From positions 1,426,001-1,490,000 of the forward strand of contig NZ_FOMD01000001.1 of NCBI RefSeq assembly GCF_900112525.1: a stretch of 64,000 bases of DNA, given 5' to 3'. Origin of the DNA: Klenkia taihuensis (GTDB lineage: Bacteria > Actinomycetota > Actinomycetes > Mycobacteriales > Geodermatophilaceae). Each line of letters opens with the position of its first letter. The stretch's first letter is position 1. The translations under genes were made by a program, and so were the position numbers. The notes under the pieces are model-generated. The model had not been told where the DNA came from and searched no databases. It worked only from the letters and a program-made list of their open reading frames with translations. Shown in pieces: positions 51,196 to 60,618 of this stretch.

Positions 51196-51824
51196 CCGAC
51201 CTCGAGGGGCTGCGGGCGTCCTACGACCGGGTGGCCGACGCCTACGTCGGCATGCAGGCCGGCGACCTCGGCCCGCACCCGTGGCTGCGGGCGGCGTTGG
51301 CCGCGTTCGCCGAGGACGTCCAGGGGCTGGGTCCGGTGCTGGACGTCGGCTGCGGGCCGGGGCAGGTGTCGGCGCACCTGGCAGGGCTGGGCGTCGACGT
51401 CTCCGGGGTGGACCTGTCGCCGCGGATGGTCGAGCACGCCCGCTCGGCGTACCCGCAGCTGCGCTTCGGGGTCGTCTCCGCCACGGAGCTGCGGCCGGAG
51501 CCGGGGTCGCTGGGCGGGGTGCTGGCCTGGTGGTCGCTGTTCCACCTGCCGCGGGCATCGGTGCGCTCCGTGCTGGCCGCGCTGGCCGACGCGCTCGTGC
51601 CCGGAGGTCAGCTGGCGTGGGGCACCCACGTCGGGGACGGCGAGGTGCAGCGGTCGGACGCCTACGGGGTCGGCGGGGTGTCCTGGACGACGTACCTGTG
51701 GCAGCCGGAGGAGATGGCCGCCGTCCTCACCGGGGCGGGGCTGGAGCCCGTCGCGGAGCTGCGCTTCCCGCCGCTGTGGACCGCCCGCCCTCAGGCGCTC
51801 CTCGTCGCCCGCCGCCCCGGCTGA
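51192..51824 (+). CDS. SAM-dependent methyltransferase
   Basis: A 210-residue class I methyltransferase. Motif I is VLDVGCGPGQVSAHLAGLG with GVDLSPRMVEHAR for the acidic residue binding SAM. LAWWSLFHLPR and LVPGGQLAW continue the fold. YDRVADAYVGM near the start is seen in ubiquinone/menaquinone-type and small-molecule methyltransferases. The GTG overlaps the preceding stop. Substrate unknown. It faces the DUF222 gene with 33 bases between their ends. Confidence 0.88.
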   Translation: MTDLEGLRASYDRVADAYVGMQAGDLGPHPWLRAALAAFAEDVQGLGPVLDVGCGPGQVSAHLAGLGVDVSGVDLSPRMVEHARSAYPQLRFGVVSATELRPEPGSLGGVLAWWSLFHLPRASVRSVLAALADALVPGGQLAWGTHVGDGEVQRSDAYGVGGVSWTTYLWQPEEMAAVLTGAGLEPVAELRFPPLWTARPQALLVARRPG

Positions 51825-51857
51825 CCGCCGCTGGGCGCGCGGCCGCCACCCGGTCGA

Positions 51858-53261
51858 TCATCCGGAGCGGTCGACAAGGTGTGGGCCGGGTTCTCGCCGG
51901 TGGTCGATCGGCTCGCCGGTGGTGTCGGTGAGGACGCCGGTGATGACCTCGCGCCCGTCGGGGCGGTAGGTGCGCCGGCACCCGTCGTCGGGGTCCCACT
52001 GCAGGCGGTAGCCGTGGTGGACCTGGGTGTGGTGCCGTTCGCACAGCAACGCCGTGTTGGCCAGCGACGTCTGGCCGCCGTCGATCCAGTGGACGAGGTG
52101 GTGGGCGGCGCACCACCAGGCCGGTGCGTGGCAACCGGCGAACACGCACCCACCGTCCCGCACCTCGGCAGCCCGCCGGATGTGGGCGGGCACCAGCCGG
52201 TGGGCCCGGCCGACGTCCAGCGGCAGGCCATCGGGGCCGAGCAGGATGCGGGCCACGTCGCCGTCGCACGCGACCTGCCGGGCCACCGTGTTCGACGTCG
52301 TCGCGCCGGAGCCCAGGCGGGTGGCGGCGGGGCGGGTGTCGGGGTCGGCCAGGTCCTCCAGCTGGATCAGCGCGGTCACCTGCGGCTTGACCTTGCGCAG
52401 CATCGGCAGGTCCCCGGCGGCCAGGTGCAGCGCCGCCAACTGCACCAGCGCGTCGGCGGCGCGCTGGTCCCGGGACCGCAGGTCACCCTCGCAGCGCCCG
52501 GCCGCGGCGATGGCCTCCAGCGCGGCCTCCACCTGTTCGCCACCGGCGGCGTCGAGCTGCCCGCGGATGGCGCGGGACCCATCGGCACGGCGCGAGATCC
52601 GCAGCCCCCGACCCTCGGTGGGGTCCACGGGTGGTGCGCCGTCGGGGTCGAGGGCGTCGACGATCTGCTGGCACACCGCGAAGAGGGTCCGCGGCGCGTG
52701 CAGCGCGGTCTCGGCCACGAGCCGGTCCAGCGCGGGCAGGTCCGCCCCGGCGGCGTCCCCGGTGGCCCAGACGTCGGCGGTGAGGATCCGCCCGATCACC
52801 GCCAGCTGCCCGGGCGTGATGCCGCCGGCCGCAGCCCCGGCGCCCACGGCCGGCATCCGCACGGCCAGCCGACCGGCGGCCAGCACCGCTGCGGCCTCGG
52901 GCCCGGACAGGTGGGCGTGACCGCGCAGCCACGGCTTCATCCCGGTCAGCCCGTCGGCGTAGGCGGCATCGACGGACTCGGCACGGGCGACGGTGCGGGC
53001 CAGCTCGGCGGCGACCAGGTTCTGCAACCGAGTCAGACCCCGCGCCCGGTCCAGCAGCTGCGCCGCCGTCGTGGTCCCGCCGTCCAGCGAGGTCTGCGCG
53101 ACGCCCATCACCGCCTCGATTGCGGCGCACACGTCGGCCGGCGGCGGGTCGGGTCGCCGCGAGGCCGCAGCCATCGGGGACGGCACCGCCGGCCGCTCGG
53201 CACCCAGCGCCCCGGGGGCGAGGGGCTCGGGTGCCCAGGGTCGGGTGTCGTCGAGCCCCAA
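51858..53261 (-). CDS. DUF222 / 13E12-repeat family HNH endonuclease
   Basis: A 467-residue protein of the family that includes the mycobacterial 13E12 repeats. A long DUF222 domain, with an Ala/Leu-rich helical N-terminus, leads to a C-terminal HNH motif, DGGCVFAGCHAPAWWCAAHH, then HWIDGGQTSLANTALLCERH and HTQVHHG; two Cys and several His could bind a metal. The TTG at 53261 is chosen because GGGGAGG lies six bases upstream; a TTG at 53288 falls inside the SOS box. LexA control is indicated. It may be mobile-element or intron related, but no repeats flank it. Confidence 0.88.
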   Translation of the reverse strand: MGLDDTRPWAPEPLAPGALGAERPAVPSPMAAASRRPDPPPADVCAAIEAVMGVAQTSLDGGTTTAAQLLDRARGLTRLQNLVAAELARTVARAESVDAAYADGLTGMKPWLRGHAHLSGPEAAAVLAAGRLAVRMPAVGAGAAAGGITPGQLAVIGRILTADVWATGDAAGADLPALDRLVAETALHAPRTLFAVCQQIVDALDPDGAPPVDPTEGRGLRISRRADGSRAIRGQLDAAGGEQVEAALEAIAAAGRCEGDLRSRDQRAADALVQLAALHLAAGDLPMLRKVKPQVTALIQLEDLADPDTRPAATRLGSGATTSNTVARQVACDGDVARILLGPDGLPLDVGRAHRLVPAHIRRAAEVRDGGCVFAGCHAPAWWCAAHHLVHWIDGGQTSLANTALLCERHHTQVHHGYRLQWDPDDGCRRTYRPDGREVITGVLTDTTGEPIDHRREPGPHLVDRSG

Positions 53262-53280
53262 GGCACACCTCCCCGTCTGT

Positions 53281-53302
53281 TCGATCAAGTGTTCGAACAG
53301 TA
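53281..53302 (-). promoter_or_regulatory. SOS (LexA) box and -10 box of the DUF222 gene
   Basis: TCGATCAAGTGTTCGA (53281-53296) differs at one base from the actinobacterial LexA consensus TCGAAC-N4-GTTCGA. On the minus strand the -10 box TACTGT (53302-53297) abuts it, so LexA would sit on the start site. LexA control of 13E12 genes is known in M. tuberculosis. Confidence 0.75.
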
Positions 53303-53389
53303 CCGCACGCCGGCAGTGTCGGCGAGGCGAATCCGCAGGTCAGGCGTCATTTGACGCTCATGCACCATTCCGGCGGAGAAGTGGTCGGT

Positions 53390-53407
53390 GAGCGTCGATC
53401 GACGCTC
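53390..53407. terminator. Palindrome after the IclR gene, possible terminator
   Basis: A perfect 18-base palindrome (stem GAGCGTC, loop GATC) lies 61 bases after the iclR stop and about 90 bases from the DUF222 promoter. No T-run. An operator cannot be excluded. The rest of 53303-53468 shows nothing I can support. Confidence 0.45.
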
Positions 53408-53468
53408 GCGCGGGGTGCGGCGACGAGCTGCCGGCCGCATGGCTCGCCGGCTCCGCGACCGGCCCGGG

Positions 53469-54182
53469 TCAGCGGGACGCGCGGGCGATCGCGTGGGCGG
53501 CGTCGAGCACGGCGCCCACCACCTCGGGGCTGGGACGGCGGCCCAGGCGCTCCACCGGGCCCGACACCGAGACCGCGCCCAGCACCCCGCCGGCGCCGTC
53601 CCGCACCGGGGCCGACAGCGACGCCACCCCGGGCTCGCGCTCGGCGACGCTGTGCGCCCAGCCGCGGCGGCGGACGTCGAGCAGCGTGCGGGCGGTGAAG
53701 GAGGCGGCCTGCAGCAGCGGCGTGACCTCCTCGGCGGGGGCGAAGGCGAGCAGTGCGTGCGCGGCCGAGCCGGCGGTCATCGGCAGCCGGGCGCCGACCG
53801 GCACGGTGTCCCGGAGCCCGGAGAGCCGCTCGGCCGCGGCCACGCACACCCGGGTGGACCCGTCGCGCACGTAGAACTGTGCGCTCTCCCCGCTGGCGTC
53901 GCGCAGGGTGACCAGGTGCCGGGTGGCCGCCTCGGCGAGCTGGTCGGCGCGGTCGCGGCTGCCCCGGCCGAGCTCGGCCAGTGCCGGCCCCGGCGCCCAC
54001 GAGCCGTCGGGACGGCGGCGGACGAGCCGGTGGCCCTCCAGTGCCACGGCGAGCCGGTGCGCGGTGGCGCGCGGCAGGCCGGTGCGCTCCACGAGCTCGG
54101 CCAGCGTCGCCGGGTCCTCGGCGACGGCGTGCAGGATCGACACTGCTTTGTCCAGCACGCCGACGGGGTTAGGCTGTCCCAC
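53469..54182 (-). CDS. IclR-family transcriptional regulator (LtbR/NdgR type)
   Basis: A 237-residue regulator. The N-terminal winged helix starts VLDKAVSILHAVAEDPATLAEL with recognition helix LPRATAHRLAVALE; the rest is the effector-binding IclR domain (GSAAHALLAF, LSAPVRDGAGGVLGAVSVSGP). It is divergent from leuCD. Orthologues in this position, LtbR in Corynebacterium and NdgR in Streptomyces, control leucine and other amino acid genes; Rv2989 is the mycobacterial one. GTG 54182 lacks an RBS and suits a leaderless mRNA. An inverted repeat in the gap is a likely target. Confidence 0.92.
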   Translation of the reverse strand: MGQPNPVGVLDKAVSILHAVAEDPATLAELVERTGLPRATAHRLAVALEGHRLVRRRPDGSWAPGPALAELGRGSRDRADQLAEAATRHLVTLRDASGESAQFYVRDGSTRVCVAAAERLSGLRDTVPVGARLPMTAGSAAHALLAFAPAEEVTPLLQAASFTARTLLDVRRRGWAHSVAEREPGVASLSAPVRDGAGGVLGAVSVSGPVERLGRRPSPEVVGAVLDAAHAIARASR

Positions 54183-54192
54183 GAGCTGATAC

Positions 54193-54217
54193 TTGCATCT
54201 CACTGAATGGGATGCAA
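54193..54217. promoter_or_regulatory. Inverted repeat between iclR and leuC, candidate IclR operator
   Basis: TTGCATC (54193-54199) and GATGCAA (54211-54217) with an 11-base spacer lie in the 57-base divergent gap, 11 bases from the regulator start and 23 bases before leuC. Confidence 0.65.
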
Positions 54218-54239
54218 ACGAGCCGGAGGAGGCGCAGCC

Positions 54240-55652
54240 GTGGGACGGACCCTGGCGCAGAAGGTCTACGAGCAGCACGTGGTGCGACGCACCGAGGGCG
54301 AGCCGGACCTGCTCTACATCGACCTGCACCTGGTGCACGAGGTCACCAGCCCGCAGGCCTTCGACGGGCTCCGCGCGGCCGGGCGCACCGTCCGCCGTCC
54401 CGACCTGACCATGTCGACCGAGGACCACAACGTCCCGACGACCGACCTGCTGGCCCCCATCGCCGACCCGGTCAGCCGCGCGCAGGTCGAGGCGCTGCGG
54501 AAGAACACCGCGGAGTTCGGCATCCGGCAGGCCCCCATGGGCACCCGGGACCAGGGCATCGTGCACGTCATCGGCCCGCAGCTGGGCCTCACCCAGCCGG
54601 GCATGACGATCGTCTGCGGCGACAGCCACACCTCCACCCACGGGGCCTTCGGTGCGCTGGCCTTCGGCATCGGCACCAGCGAGGTGGAGCACGTGCTGGC
54701 CACCCAGACGCTGCCGCAGCGCCCCGCCAAGCAGATGTCGGTGCGGGTCGACGGCGAGCTGCCGGTCGGCGTCAGCGCGAAGGACATCATCCTGGCCGTC
54801 ATCGCCGAGATCGGCACCAACGGCGGCCAGGGGCACGTCATCGAGTACCGGGGCACCGCCATCGAGGGGCTGTCCATGGAGTCGCGGATGACGATCTGCA
54901 ACATGTCGATCGAGGCCGGCGCCCGTGCGGGTCTCATCGCCCCCGACGAGACCACGTTCGCCTACCTGCGAGGCCGTGAGCACTCCCCGCGGGGCGCCGA
55001 CTGGGACGCCGCCGTCGCCGCCTGGCGCGAGCTGCGCACCGACGAGGACGCCGAGTTCGACCGCGAGGTGGTCATCGACGCCGCGTCGCTGACGCCCTAC
55101 GTCACCTGGGGCACCAACCCCGGCCAGGGCCTGCCGATCAGCGCCTCGGTGCCCGACCCGGCCGACTTCGCCGACGAGACCGACCGCCGGGCCGCCGAGT
55201 CCGCGCTGGCCTACATGGGCCTGACCGCCGGCACCCCGATGCGCGACATCACCGTCGACACCGTCTTCCTCGGCTCGTGCACCAACGGCCGGATCGAGGA
55301 CCTGCGGGTGGCCGCCGAGCTGCTGCGCGGCCGCAAGGTCGCCGCCGACACCCGGATGCTCGTCGTCCCCGGGTCGGTCGCGGTCAAGCAGCAGGCCGAG
55401 CAGGAGGGCCTGGACGCCGTGTTCACCGAGGCGGGTGCCGAGTGGCGCGGCGCGGGCTGCTCGATGTGCCTGGGCATGAACCCCGACCAGCTGCAGCCCG
55501 GCGAGCGGTCGGCGTCGACGTCCAACCGCAACTTCCAGGGCCGGCAGGGCAAGGGCGGCCGCACGCACCTGGTCTCGCCCGCCGTCGCCGCCGCCACCGC
55601 CCTCACCGGCAAGCTCACCGCCCCCGCCGACCTGCAGGAGGTCAGTGCCTGA
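54240..55652 (+). CDS. leuC: 3-isopropylmalate dehydratase large subunit
   Basis: LeuC (470 aa) with LeuD isomerises 2- to 3-isopropylmalate, and citramalate to 3-methylmalate in the CimA route. The 4Fe-4S ligands are Cys347 ([11 protein letters not shown]), Cys407 and Cys410 ([11 protein letters not shown]). [30 protein letters not shown] and [10 protein letters not shown] are aconitase-family signatures. The GTG at 54240 has GGAGGAGG upstream; the open frame begins earlier at 54207. It overlaps leuD (TGATG). Confidence 0.97.
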   Translation: MGRTLAQKVYEQHVVRRTEGEPDLLYIDLHLVHEVTSPQAFDGLRAAGRTVRRPDLTMSTEDHNVPTTDLLAPIADPVSRAQVEALRKNTAEFGIRQAPMGTRDQGIVHVIGPQLGLTQPGMTIVCGDSHTSTHGAFGALAFGIGTSEVEHVLATQTLPQRPAKQMSVRVDGELPVGVSAKDIILAVIAEIGTNGGQGHVIEYRGTAIEGLSMESRMTICNMSIEAGARAGLIAPDETTFAYLRGREHSPRGADWDAAVAAWRELRTDEDAEFDREVVIDAASLTPYVTWGTNPGQGLPISASVPDPADFADETDRRAAESALAYMGLTAGTPMRDITVDTVFLGSCTNGRIEDLRVAAELLRGRKVAADTRMLVVPGSVAVKQQAEQEGLDAVFTEAGAEWRGAGCSMCLGMNPDQLQPGERSASTSNRNFQGRQGKGGRTHLVSPAVAAATALTGKLTAPADLQEVSA

Positions 55653-56248
55653 TGGACGCCTTCACCACCCACACCGGCACCGCCGCCCCGCTGCGGCGCA
55701 GCGCGGTCGACACCGACCAGATCATCCCGGCCGAGTACCTCAAGCGGATCACCCGCACCGGCTTCGAGGACGGCCTGTTCGTCGCCTGGCGCACCAACGA
55801 GCCCGACTTCGTGCTGAACAAGCCCGAGTACGCCGGCGCCTCGATCCTGGTCGCCGGCCCGGACTTCGGCACCGGCTCCTCCCGCGAGCACGCCAACTGG
55901 GCGCTGCTGGACGGCGGGTTCAAGGTCGTCATCAGCCCGCGGTTCGCCGACATCTTCCGCAACAACTCGACCAAGTCCGGCCTGCTCACCGTGGTGCTGC
56001 CGGCCGCCGACGTCGAGGCGCTGCAGGACGCGTCCGAGGCCGACCCGACCCTGCAGGTGACCGTCGACCTCGGCGCCCGCGAGGTCCGCTGGGCCGACCG
56101 GACCGTCGCCTTCGAGATCGACGACTACACCCGCTGGCGCCTCATGGAGGGCCTGGACGACATCGGCCTGACCGAGCGGCACCTCGAGGACATCGACGCC
56201 TACGAGGCGCAGCGCCCGTCCTGGAAGCCGACCACCACCCCGGTCTGA
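55652..56248 (+). CDS. leuD: 3-isopropylmalate dehydratase small subunit
   Basis: LeuD (198 aa) is the swivelling domain subunit that completes the LeuCD active site. [40 protein letters not shown] and [19 protein letters not shown] are the conserved blocks. The ATG shares a base with the leuC stop. A 15-bp hairpin five bases after its stop closes the leuCD operon. Confidence 0.97.
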   Translation: MDAFTTHTGTAAPLRRSAVDTDQIIPAEYLKRITRTGFEDGLFVAWRTNEPDFVLNKPEYAGASILVAGPDFGTGSSREHANWALLDGGFKVVISPRFADIFRNNSTKSGLLTVVLPAADVEALQDASEADPTLQVTVDLGAREVRWADRTVAFEIDDYTRWRLMEGLDDIGLTERHLEDIDAYEAQRPSWKPTTTPV

Positions 56249-56253
56249 CCGCA

Positions 56254-56288
56254 CCGCGGTGGCCGGGCGACCGGCCCGGCCACCGCGG
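56254..56288. terminator. Hairpin terminator of leuCD
   Basis: A perfect 15-bp stem (CCGCGGTGGCCGGGC) with a five-base loop. Confidence 0.85.
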
Positions 56289-56347
56289 GAACCACCGGAC
56301 GACGGCGGACGACTCCTCCGGGGACGCTCCCGACCGAGAGGCCCGCC

Positions 56348-56911
56348 GTGCCCACCCCCGCCACCCGCCTGCTGCTGTCCCTGCTCCTGGCCCTGGGCGC
56401 CCTGCTCGCCGCACCGGGGACGGCGCAGGCCCACGCCGGCCTGACCGCCTCCTCGCCGGAGGACGGCAGCACCGTCACCGGCGCCCTGCCCGCGGTGGTG
56501 CTCACCTTCAGCGGCACCGTGCGCGGCCCGGAGGTGACCGTGACCGGCCCGGACGGCGGCACCGTGTCCACCGCGGCGGTCGCCGCCGGCAGCACGGTCA
56601 CCGTCCCGGTGGCCGCCACCGCGGCCGGGGTGCACACGGTGACCTGGGCGGTCACCTCCGCCGACGGGCACGACCTCACCGGCACGCTCGGCTTCACCTA
56701 TGCCGGCCCCGTGCCGACGGCCGGACCGACCAGCAGCGCCCCGGCGGCGAGCGCGCCCGCGCCGGGCACCTCCGAGGCCGCGGCCGGGCAGCCGAGCAGC
56801 ACGGAGCCGACCGGGTCCACCGCCGGCACCACCGGCACGGTCGTCGTCGTGGTGCTGGTGGCGGTCGTCGTCCTCGGGCTGGTCACCGCCGGGCTGCGCC
56901 GCCGGGCCTAG
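56348..56911 (+). CDS. CopC-domain protein, secreted and membrane-anchored
   Basis: A 187-residue protein. The signal peptide cleaves after TAQA to expose His29 as first residue (HAGLTASSPEDGS), the known copper(II) ligand of CopC-type proteins; a second His lies in SADGHDLTG. A Thr/Ser/Ala/Pro-rich linker and a C-terminal helix (about 160-182) followed by RRR anchor it to the membrane. The GTG has GAGAGG upstream. No CopD or copper regulator is nearby, so a copper-binding role is inferred only from the domain. Confidence 0.85.
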   Translation: MPTPATRLLLSLLLALGALLAAPGTAQAHAGLTASSPEDGSTVTGALPAVVLTFSGTVRGPEVTVTGPDGGTVSTAAVAAGSTVTVPVAATAAGVHTVTWAVTSADGHDLTGTLGFTYAGPVPTAGPTSSAPAASAPAPGTSEAAAGQPSSTEPTGSTAGTTGTVVVVVLVAVVVLGLVTAGLRRRA

Positions 56912-57831
56912 GCGTCGGGGTCGGCCGGGAAGTCCCGGTAGTAGTCGGCCAGCAGCCGGCCCGGCCGCCCGCCCAGCACCCACACGCTGCCCTTGGCCGA
57001 CGGCGGCCACAGCGACCCCGCCGTCCCCGGGAAGCGCACCCCCAGCGCCATGAGCACCGACGGGATCGCCCCGCCCTGGCTGCACACCACGGTCACCCCG
57101 GGGGTCGGCCGGGGCTCCAGCCACGCCTCCACCTTGTCGATGCCGGCCTGCGGGTCGTCGCCGAAGCCGTCCTCACCCAGCTCCGGGACGGTGCCCAGCG
57201 GCAGTCCCAGCGCCCTCGCCAGCGGCGTCACCGTCTGCACGCAGCGCACCGGCGGCGCGGCGAGCACCTCGGTGGGGCCGAAGGCGGTCAGCAGCTGCGC
57301 CAGCCGGGCGGCCTGCGCGCGGCCCCGGGCGTCCAGCGGGCGCTCGTCGTCCGGGCCGGCGAAGTCGCCGCGCTCGCCGGCGCTGGCGTGCCGCACCAGC
57401 AGCAGGGTCGGCGTCCGGGGCACGTCGGTGCGGGCGAGGTCGGCCAGCACGGCCGCGTCGTGCGGGTGGGTGACCAGCTCCGAGGCCTGCGGGACCGGCA
57501 GCCAGCGCAGCTCGTCGACCTCGTCGTTGGCGGCGAACTCGCCTGCGACGTGCTGCATCGTCCAGTAGTCGACCCGCTTGGGGCCGTGCCTGTGGGTGTA
57601 GCGGGTCTGCACGCTGCGCCGGCCGACCGCCACGCCCAGCCCGGTCTCCTCGCCGACCTCCCGAACGGCGGCCTGCAGCGGGTGCTCCCCGCCGTCCAGC
57701 TTGCCCTTGGGCAGCGACCAGTCGTCGTACTTGGGCCGGTGCACCACGGCGGTCTCCAGCACCCCGCCGGCGCCCAGCCGCCACACCGCGCCCCCGGCGG
57801 CGGGCTGCACCCGCTCAGCCAGCGAGCTCAC
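56908..57831 (-). CDS. mutT1: MutT1-type Nudix hydrolase with histidine-phosphatase domain
   Basis: A 307-residue two-domain protein. The Nudix box [20 protein letters not shown] lies at about residues 46-65, followed by a C-terminal histidine phosphatase domain beginning [10 protein letters not shown]. This fusion is MutT1 of mycobacteria (Rv2985), which acts on 8-oxo-GTP/dGTP and diadenosine polyphosphates. It starts 17 bases inside the end of ppk and is co-transcribed with it. Its stop shares CTAG with that of the CopC-like gene. Confidence 0.93.
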   Translation of the reverse strand: MSSLAERVQPAAGGAVWRLGAGGVLETAVVHRPKYDDWSLPKGKLDGGEHPLQAAVREVGEETGLGVAVGRRSVQTRYTHRHGPKRVDYWTMQHVAGEFAANDEVDELRWLPVPQASELVTHPHDAAVLADLARTDVPRTPTLLLVRHASAGERGDFAGPDDERPLDARGRAQAARLAQLLTAFGPTEVLAAPPVRCVQTVTPLARALGLPLGTVPELGEDGFGDDPQAGIDKVEAWLEPRPTPGVTVVCSQGGAIPSVLMALGVRFPGTAGSLWPPSAKGSVWVLGGRPGRLLADYYRDFPADPDA

Positions 57832-59887
57832 CGGCCATCACCCGCGCCTGGAAGTCGTGCTCGCCGGTCCGGGTCCAGGCGCCGTCGGCACCGAGCTGGA
57901 AGCTGCGGACGTCGTCGGCCATGGCGCCGTCGAACATCCGCTGCAGCTGGGCGGCGGCGTGCTCGTCGCCGACCCGGAGCAGGACCTCGACCCGGCGGTC
58001 CAGGTTGCGGTGCATGAGGTCCGAGCTGCCCAGCCACCACTCCGGCGTCCCGTCGTTGGCCACGTGGATGACCCGCGAGTGCTCCAGGAAGCGGCCCACG
58101 ATCGACCGGACCCGGATGTTCTCCGACAGGCCGGGCACCCCGGGCCGCAGCGCGCAGATGCCGCGGATCCACAGCTCCACCGGCACCCCGGCGGCCGAGG
58201 CCTCGTAGAGGGCGTCGATGAGCTCCTCGTCGACCAGGGAGTTCACCTTGATCCGGATACCGGCCGGCCGACCCTCGGCGGCGTGCCGCGCCTCGCGGCG
58301 GATCTTCTCCAGCAACCCGGCCCGGATGCCGTGCGGGGCGACCAGCAGCGACCGGTAGGTGGTCTGCCGGGAGTAGCCGGTGAGGGTGTTGAACAGGTCG
58401 GTGAGGTCCGCGCCCACCCGGGGGTCGGCCGTGAGGATGCCGAGGTCCTCGTAGATGCGCGCGGTCTTGGGGTTGTAGTTGCCGGTGCCGATGTGGCAGT
58501 ACCGCCGCAGGACGCCGTTCTCCCGCCGCACCACCAGCGCGGTCTTGCAGTGCGTCTTGAGCCCGACCAGGCCGTAGACGACGTGGCAGCCGGCGCGCTC
58601 CAGCGTCTTGGCCCAGCTGATGTTGGCCTCCTCGTCGAAGCGGGCCTTGATCTCGACCAGGACGACGACCTGCTTGCCGGCCTCGGCGGCCTCGATGAGC
58701 GCCTGCACGATCGGGGAGTCACCCGAGGTGCGGTAGAGGGTCTGCTTGATCGCCAGCACGTGCGGGTCGGCGGCGGCCTGCTCGATGAAGCGCTGCACGC
58801 TGGTCGCGAAGGAGTCGTAGGGGTGGTGCAGCAGCACGTCGCCCTCGCGCAGGGTGGCGAACACGCTCTTGGGGCTCTCGCCGTCGGACAACCGCGGGTG
58901 CGTGCCCGGCACGAACGGCTCGTCCTTGAGCTCGGGCCGGTCCAGCCCGTAGAGCGCCATCAGCGCCGCCAGGTCGAGCAGACCGGGGACGTGCAGCACG
59001 TCGGTCGGGGCGACCTCGAGCTCGTGCATGAGGACGTCGAGGATCTGCGGGTCCATCGAGTCGGTGACCTCGAGCCGGACGGCGGGGCCGAAGCGGCGGC
59101 GCTGCAGCTCCCGCTCGAGGGCCTGCAGCAGGTCCTCGTCGCGGTCCTCCTCGACCTCGACGTCGGCGTTGCGGGTGACCCGGAAGACGTGCTGGTCGAT
59201 GACGTCCAGCCCGGGGAACAGCTGCCCCAGGTGCGCCGAGATGAGGTCCTCCAGCGGCAGGAACACCGACTGCTCGTCCTCGGTGTGCACGGGGACGAAG
59301 CGCGGCACGTTGTCGGGCACCTTGACCCGCGCGAAGCGCGGCGCCCCGGTCTCCGGGTCGCGCACCGACACGGCCAGGTTCAGCGACAGGCCCGAGATGT
59401 AGGGGAAGGGGTGCGCGGGGTCCACGGCCAACGGGGTCAGCACGGGGAAGACCTGGTCGCGGAAGTACTCGCGCAACCGCATGGCCTCGCCGTCGCCGAC
59501 CGCGTCCCAGTGCACGATCCGGATGCCGTTCTCCTCCAGCTGCGGCAGCACGTCCTCGACGAACACGCCGGCGTGCCGGGCGACGAGGTCCTGGGTGCGG
59601 TCGGAGATGCGGGCCAGCTGCTCGCGGATGGTCAGCCCGTCGGGGGAGCGGACGGTCAGGCCGGTGCTCTGCCGGCGCTTGAGCCCGGCGATGCGCACCA
59701 TGTAGAACTCGTCGAGGTTGCTGGCGAAGATCGACAGGAACTTCACGCGCTCCAGCAGCGGGGCGCCCTCGTCCTCGGCCAGCTCCAGGACGCGGGCGTT
59801 GAAGTCCAGCCAGGACAGCTCGCGGTTGAGGAAGCGGTCGGGGTGCTGGGCGGCGGGGAGGGCCGTGTCGGTCTGCGTGTCGGGCAC
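57815..59887 (-). CDS. ppk: Polyphosphate kinase
   Basis: PPK1 (690 aa) makes polyphosphate from ATP reversibly. Domain order: N domain ([20 protein letters not shown]), head ([18 protein letters not shown]), and the two C domains with the HKD-like active site. The autophosphorylated His is expected in [20 protein letters not shown], and a second His in TGHLSRV-equivalent [13 protein letters not shown] region is less clear. GTG 59887 is chosen because a -10-like GAAGAT lies six bases before it and a candidate PHO box covers the -35 region; GTG 59932 would overlap fbiD. Part of the minus-strand fbiD-ppk-mutT1 run. Confidence 0.95.
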   Translation of the reverse strand: MPDTQTDTALPAAQHPDRFLNRELSWLDFNARVLELAEDEGAPLLERVKFLSIFASNLDEFYMVRIAGLKRRQSTGLTVRSPDGLTIREQLARISDRTQDLVARHAGVFVEDVLPQLEENGIRIVHWDAVGDGEAMRLREYFRDQVFPVLTPLAVDPAHPFPYISGLSLNLAVSVRDPETGAPRFARVKVPDNVPRFVPVHTEDEQSVFLPLEDLISAHLGQLFPGLDVIDQHVFRVTRNADVEVEEDRDEDLLQALERELQRRRFGPAVRLEVTDSMDPQILDVLMHELEVAPTDVLHVPGLLDLAALMALYGLDRPELKDEPFVPGTHPRLSDGESPKSVFATLREGDVLLHHPYDSFATSVQRFIEQAAADPHVLAIKQTLYRTSGDSPIVQALIEAAEAGKQVVVLVEIKARFDEEANISWAKTLERAGCHVVYGLVGLKTHCKTALVVRRENGVLRRYCHIGTGNYNPKTARIYEDLGILTADPRVGADLTDLFNTLTGYSRQTTYRSLLVAPHGIRAGLLEKIRREARHAAEGRPAGIRIKVNSLVDEELIDALYEASAAGVPVELWIRGICALRPGVPGLSENIRVRSIVGRFLEHSRVIHVANDGTPEWWLGSSDLMHRNLDRRVEVLLRVGDEHAAAQLQRMFDGAMADDVRSFQLGADGAWTRTGEHDFQARVMAGELAG

Positions 59888-59904
59888 CCGCTCATCTTCG
59901 CCTA

Positions 59905-59926
59905 CGCCGGTGAACGGACGGTGATC
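59905..59926 (-). promoter_or_regulatory. Candidate PHO box upstream of ppk
   Basis: On the minus strand two contiguous 11-base units, GATCACCGTCC and GTTCACCGGCG, match the direct-repeat unit of the actinobacterial PhoP box. The site overlaps the 3' end of fbiD and ends 18 bases before the ppk GTG, over the expected -35 region. Confidence 0.55.
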
Positions 59927-60536
59927 ACGCACAGGCCGCGCGCAGCGCCGCCCGGGTGCGCGGCCCGGTGCCCAGCCTGGCTGCCTCGGCCAGGTGCGCG
60001 GGGGTGTCGACGTCGCGCCGCAGACCCGGCCAGCCGCCGTCCAGCGGCACCGCCCCGGACGCCGCGTGCGCCGCCGCCGACCCGGGCCCGAAGGCGGGGT
60101 CCAGGACGCCGTCGGTGACCGCCAGCAGCGTCGTGCCGGTGCCGTCGGCGTCGGCGACGAAGGCCCGCCGGACGGCGGCCGCGGCCGACAGCGCCGCCGC
60201 CAGCTCGTCCGTGCGCAGCGCCGGCAGGTCCGAGTGCAGCGCCGCCACCAGCGGGTTCCCGGACGCCCGGGCCCCGTGGTCGACGGCGGCGTCCAGCCCG
60301 GCCGGTGCGTCGGGCACCACCCTGGCCCCGAGCGCGGCGGCGACGGCGGCGGCGCGGGGGTCGTCGGTCACCACCCAGGCCGAGGCGACGGCGGGGCAGG
60401 CCAGCACCGCGTCCAGGGTGTCGCCGAGCATGGCCAGCACCAGCTCCTCGTGGGCCGCCCGGGTGCCGGTGGGGCCCAGCCGGGTCTTCGCCACGGCCAG
60501 CCGCTTGGCGGGGACCACGACCGACCAGCGCTGCAC
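59925..60536 (-). CDS. fbiD: F420 precursor guanylyltransferase (FbiD/CofC)
   Basis: A 203-residue nucleotidyltransferase that guanylylates phosphoenolpyruvate (FbiD) or 2-phospho-L-lactate (CofC) for coenzyme F420 synthesis. [18 protein letters not shown] at the start, [17 protein letters not shown] and [14 protein letters not shown] with FGPGSAAAH and [15 protein letters not shown] match mycobacterial Rv2983 along the chain. The start is GTG 60536 or 60554. It precedes ppk as in mycobacteria. A candidate PHO box lies just upstream. Confidence 0.9.
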   Translation of the reverse strand: MQRWSVVVPAKRLAVAKTRLGPTGTRAAHEELVLAMLGDTLDAVLACPAVASAWVVTDDPRAAAVAAALGARVVPDAPAGLDAAVDHGARASGNPLVAALHSDLPALRTDELAAALSAAAAVRRAFVADADGTGTTLLAVTDGVLDPAFGPGSAAAHAASGAVPLDGGWPGLRRDVDTPAHLAEAARLGTGPRTRAALRAACA

Positions 60537-60557
60537 GTCCCCACGCTCCCACACGCC

Positions 60558-60579
60558 GCCGGGTGAACGGTCGGTGAAC
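60558..60579 (-). promoter_or_regulatory. Candidate PHO box upstream of fbiD
   Basis: On the minus strand two contiguous 11-base units, GTTCACCGACC and GTTCACCCGGC, share GTTCACC at 11-base period, the hallmark of PhoP direct repeats. It lies 22 bases before GTG 60536 and 40 bases from the divergent small gene. Confidence 0.6.
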
Positions 60580-60618
60580 GGCCTCGCCGGCGGCCCGGCC
60601 GGGGCCTACGGTGCGGCC

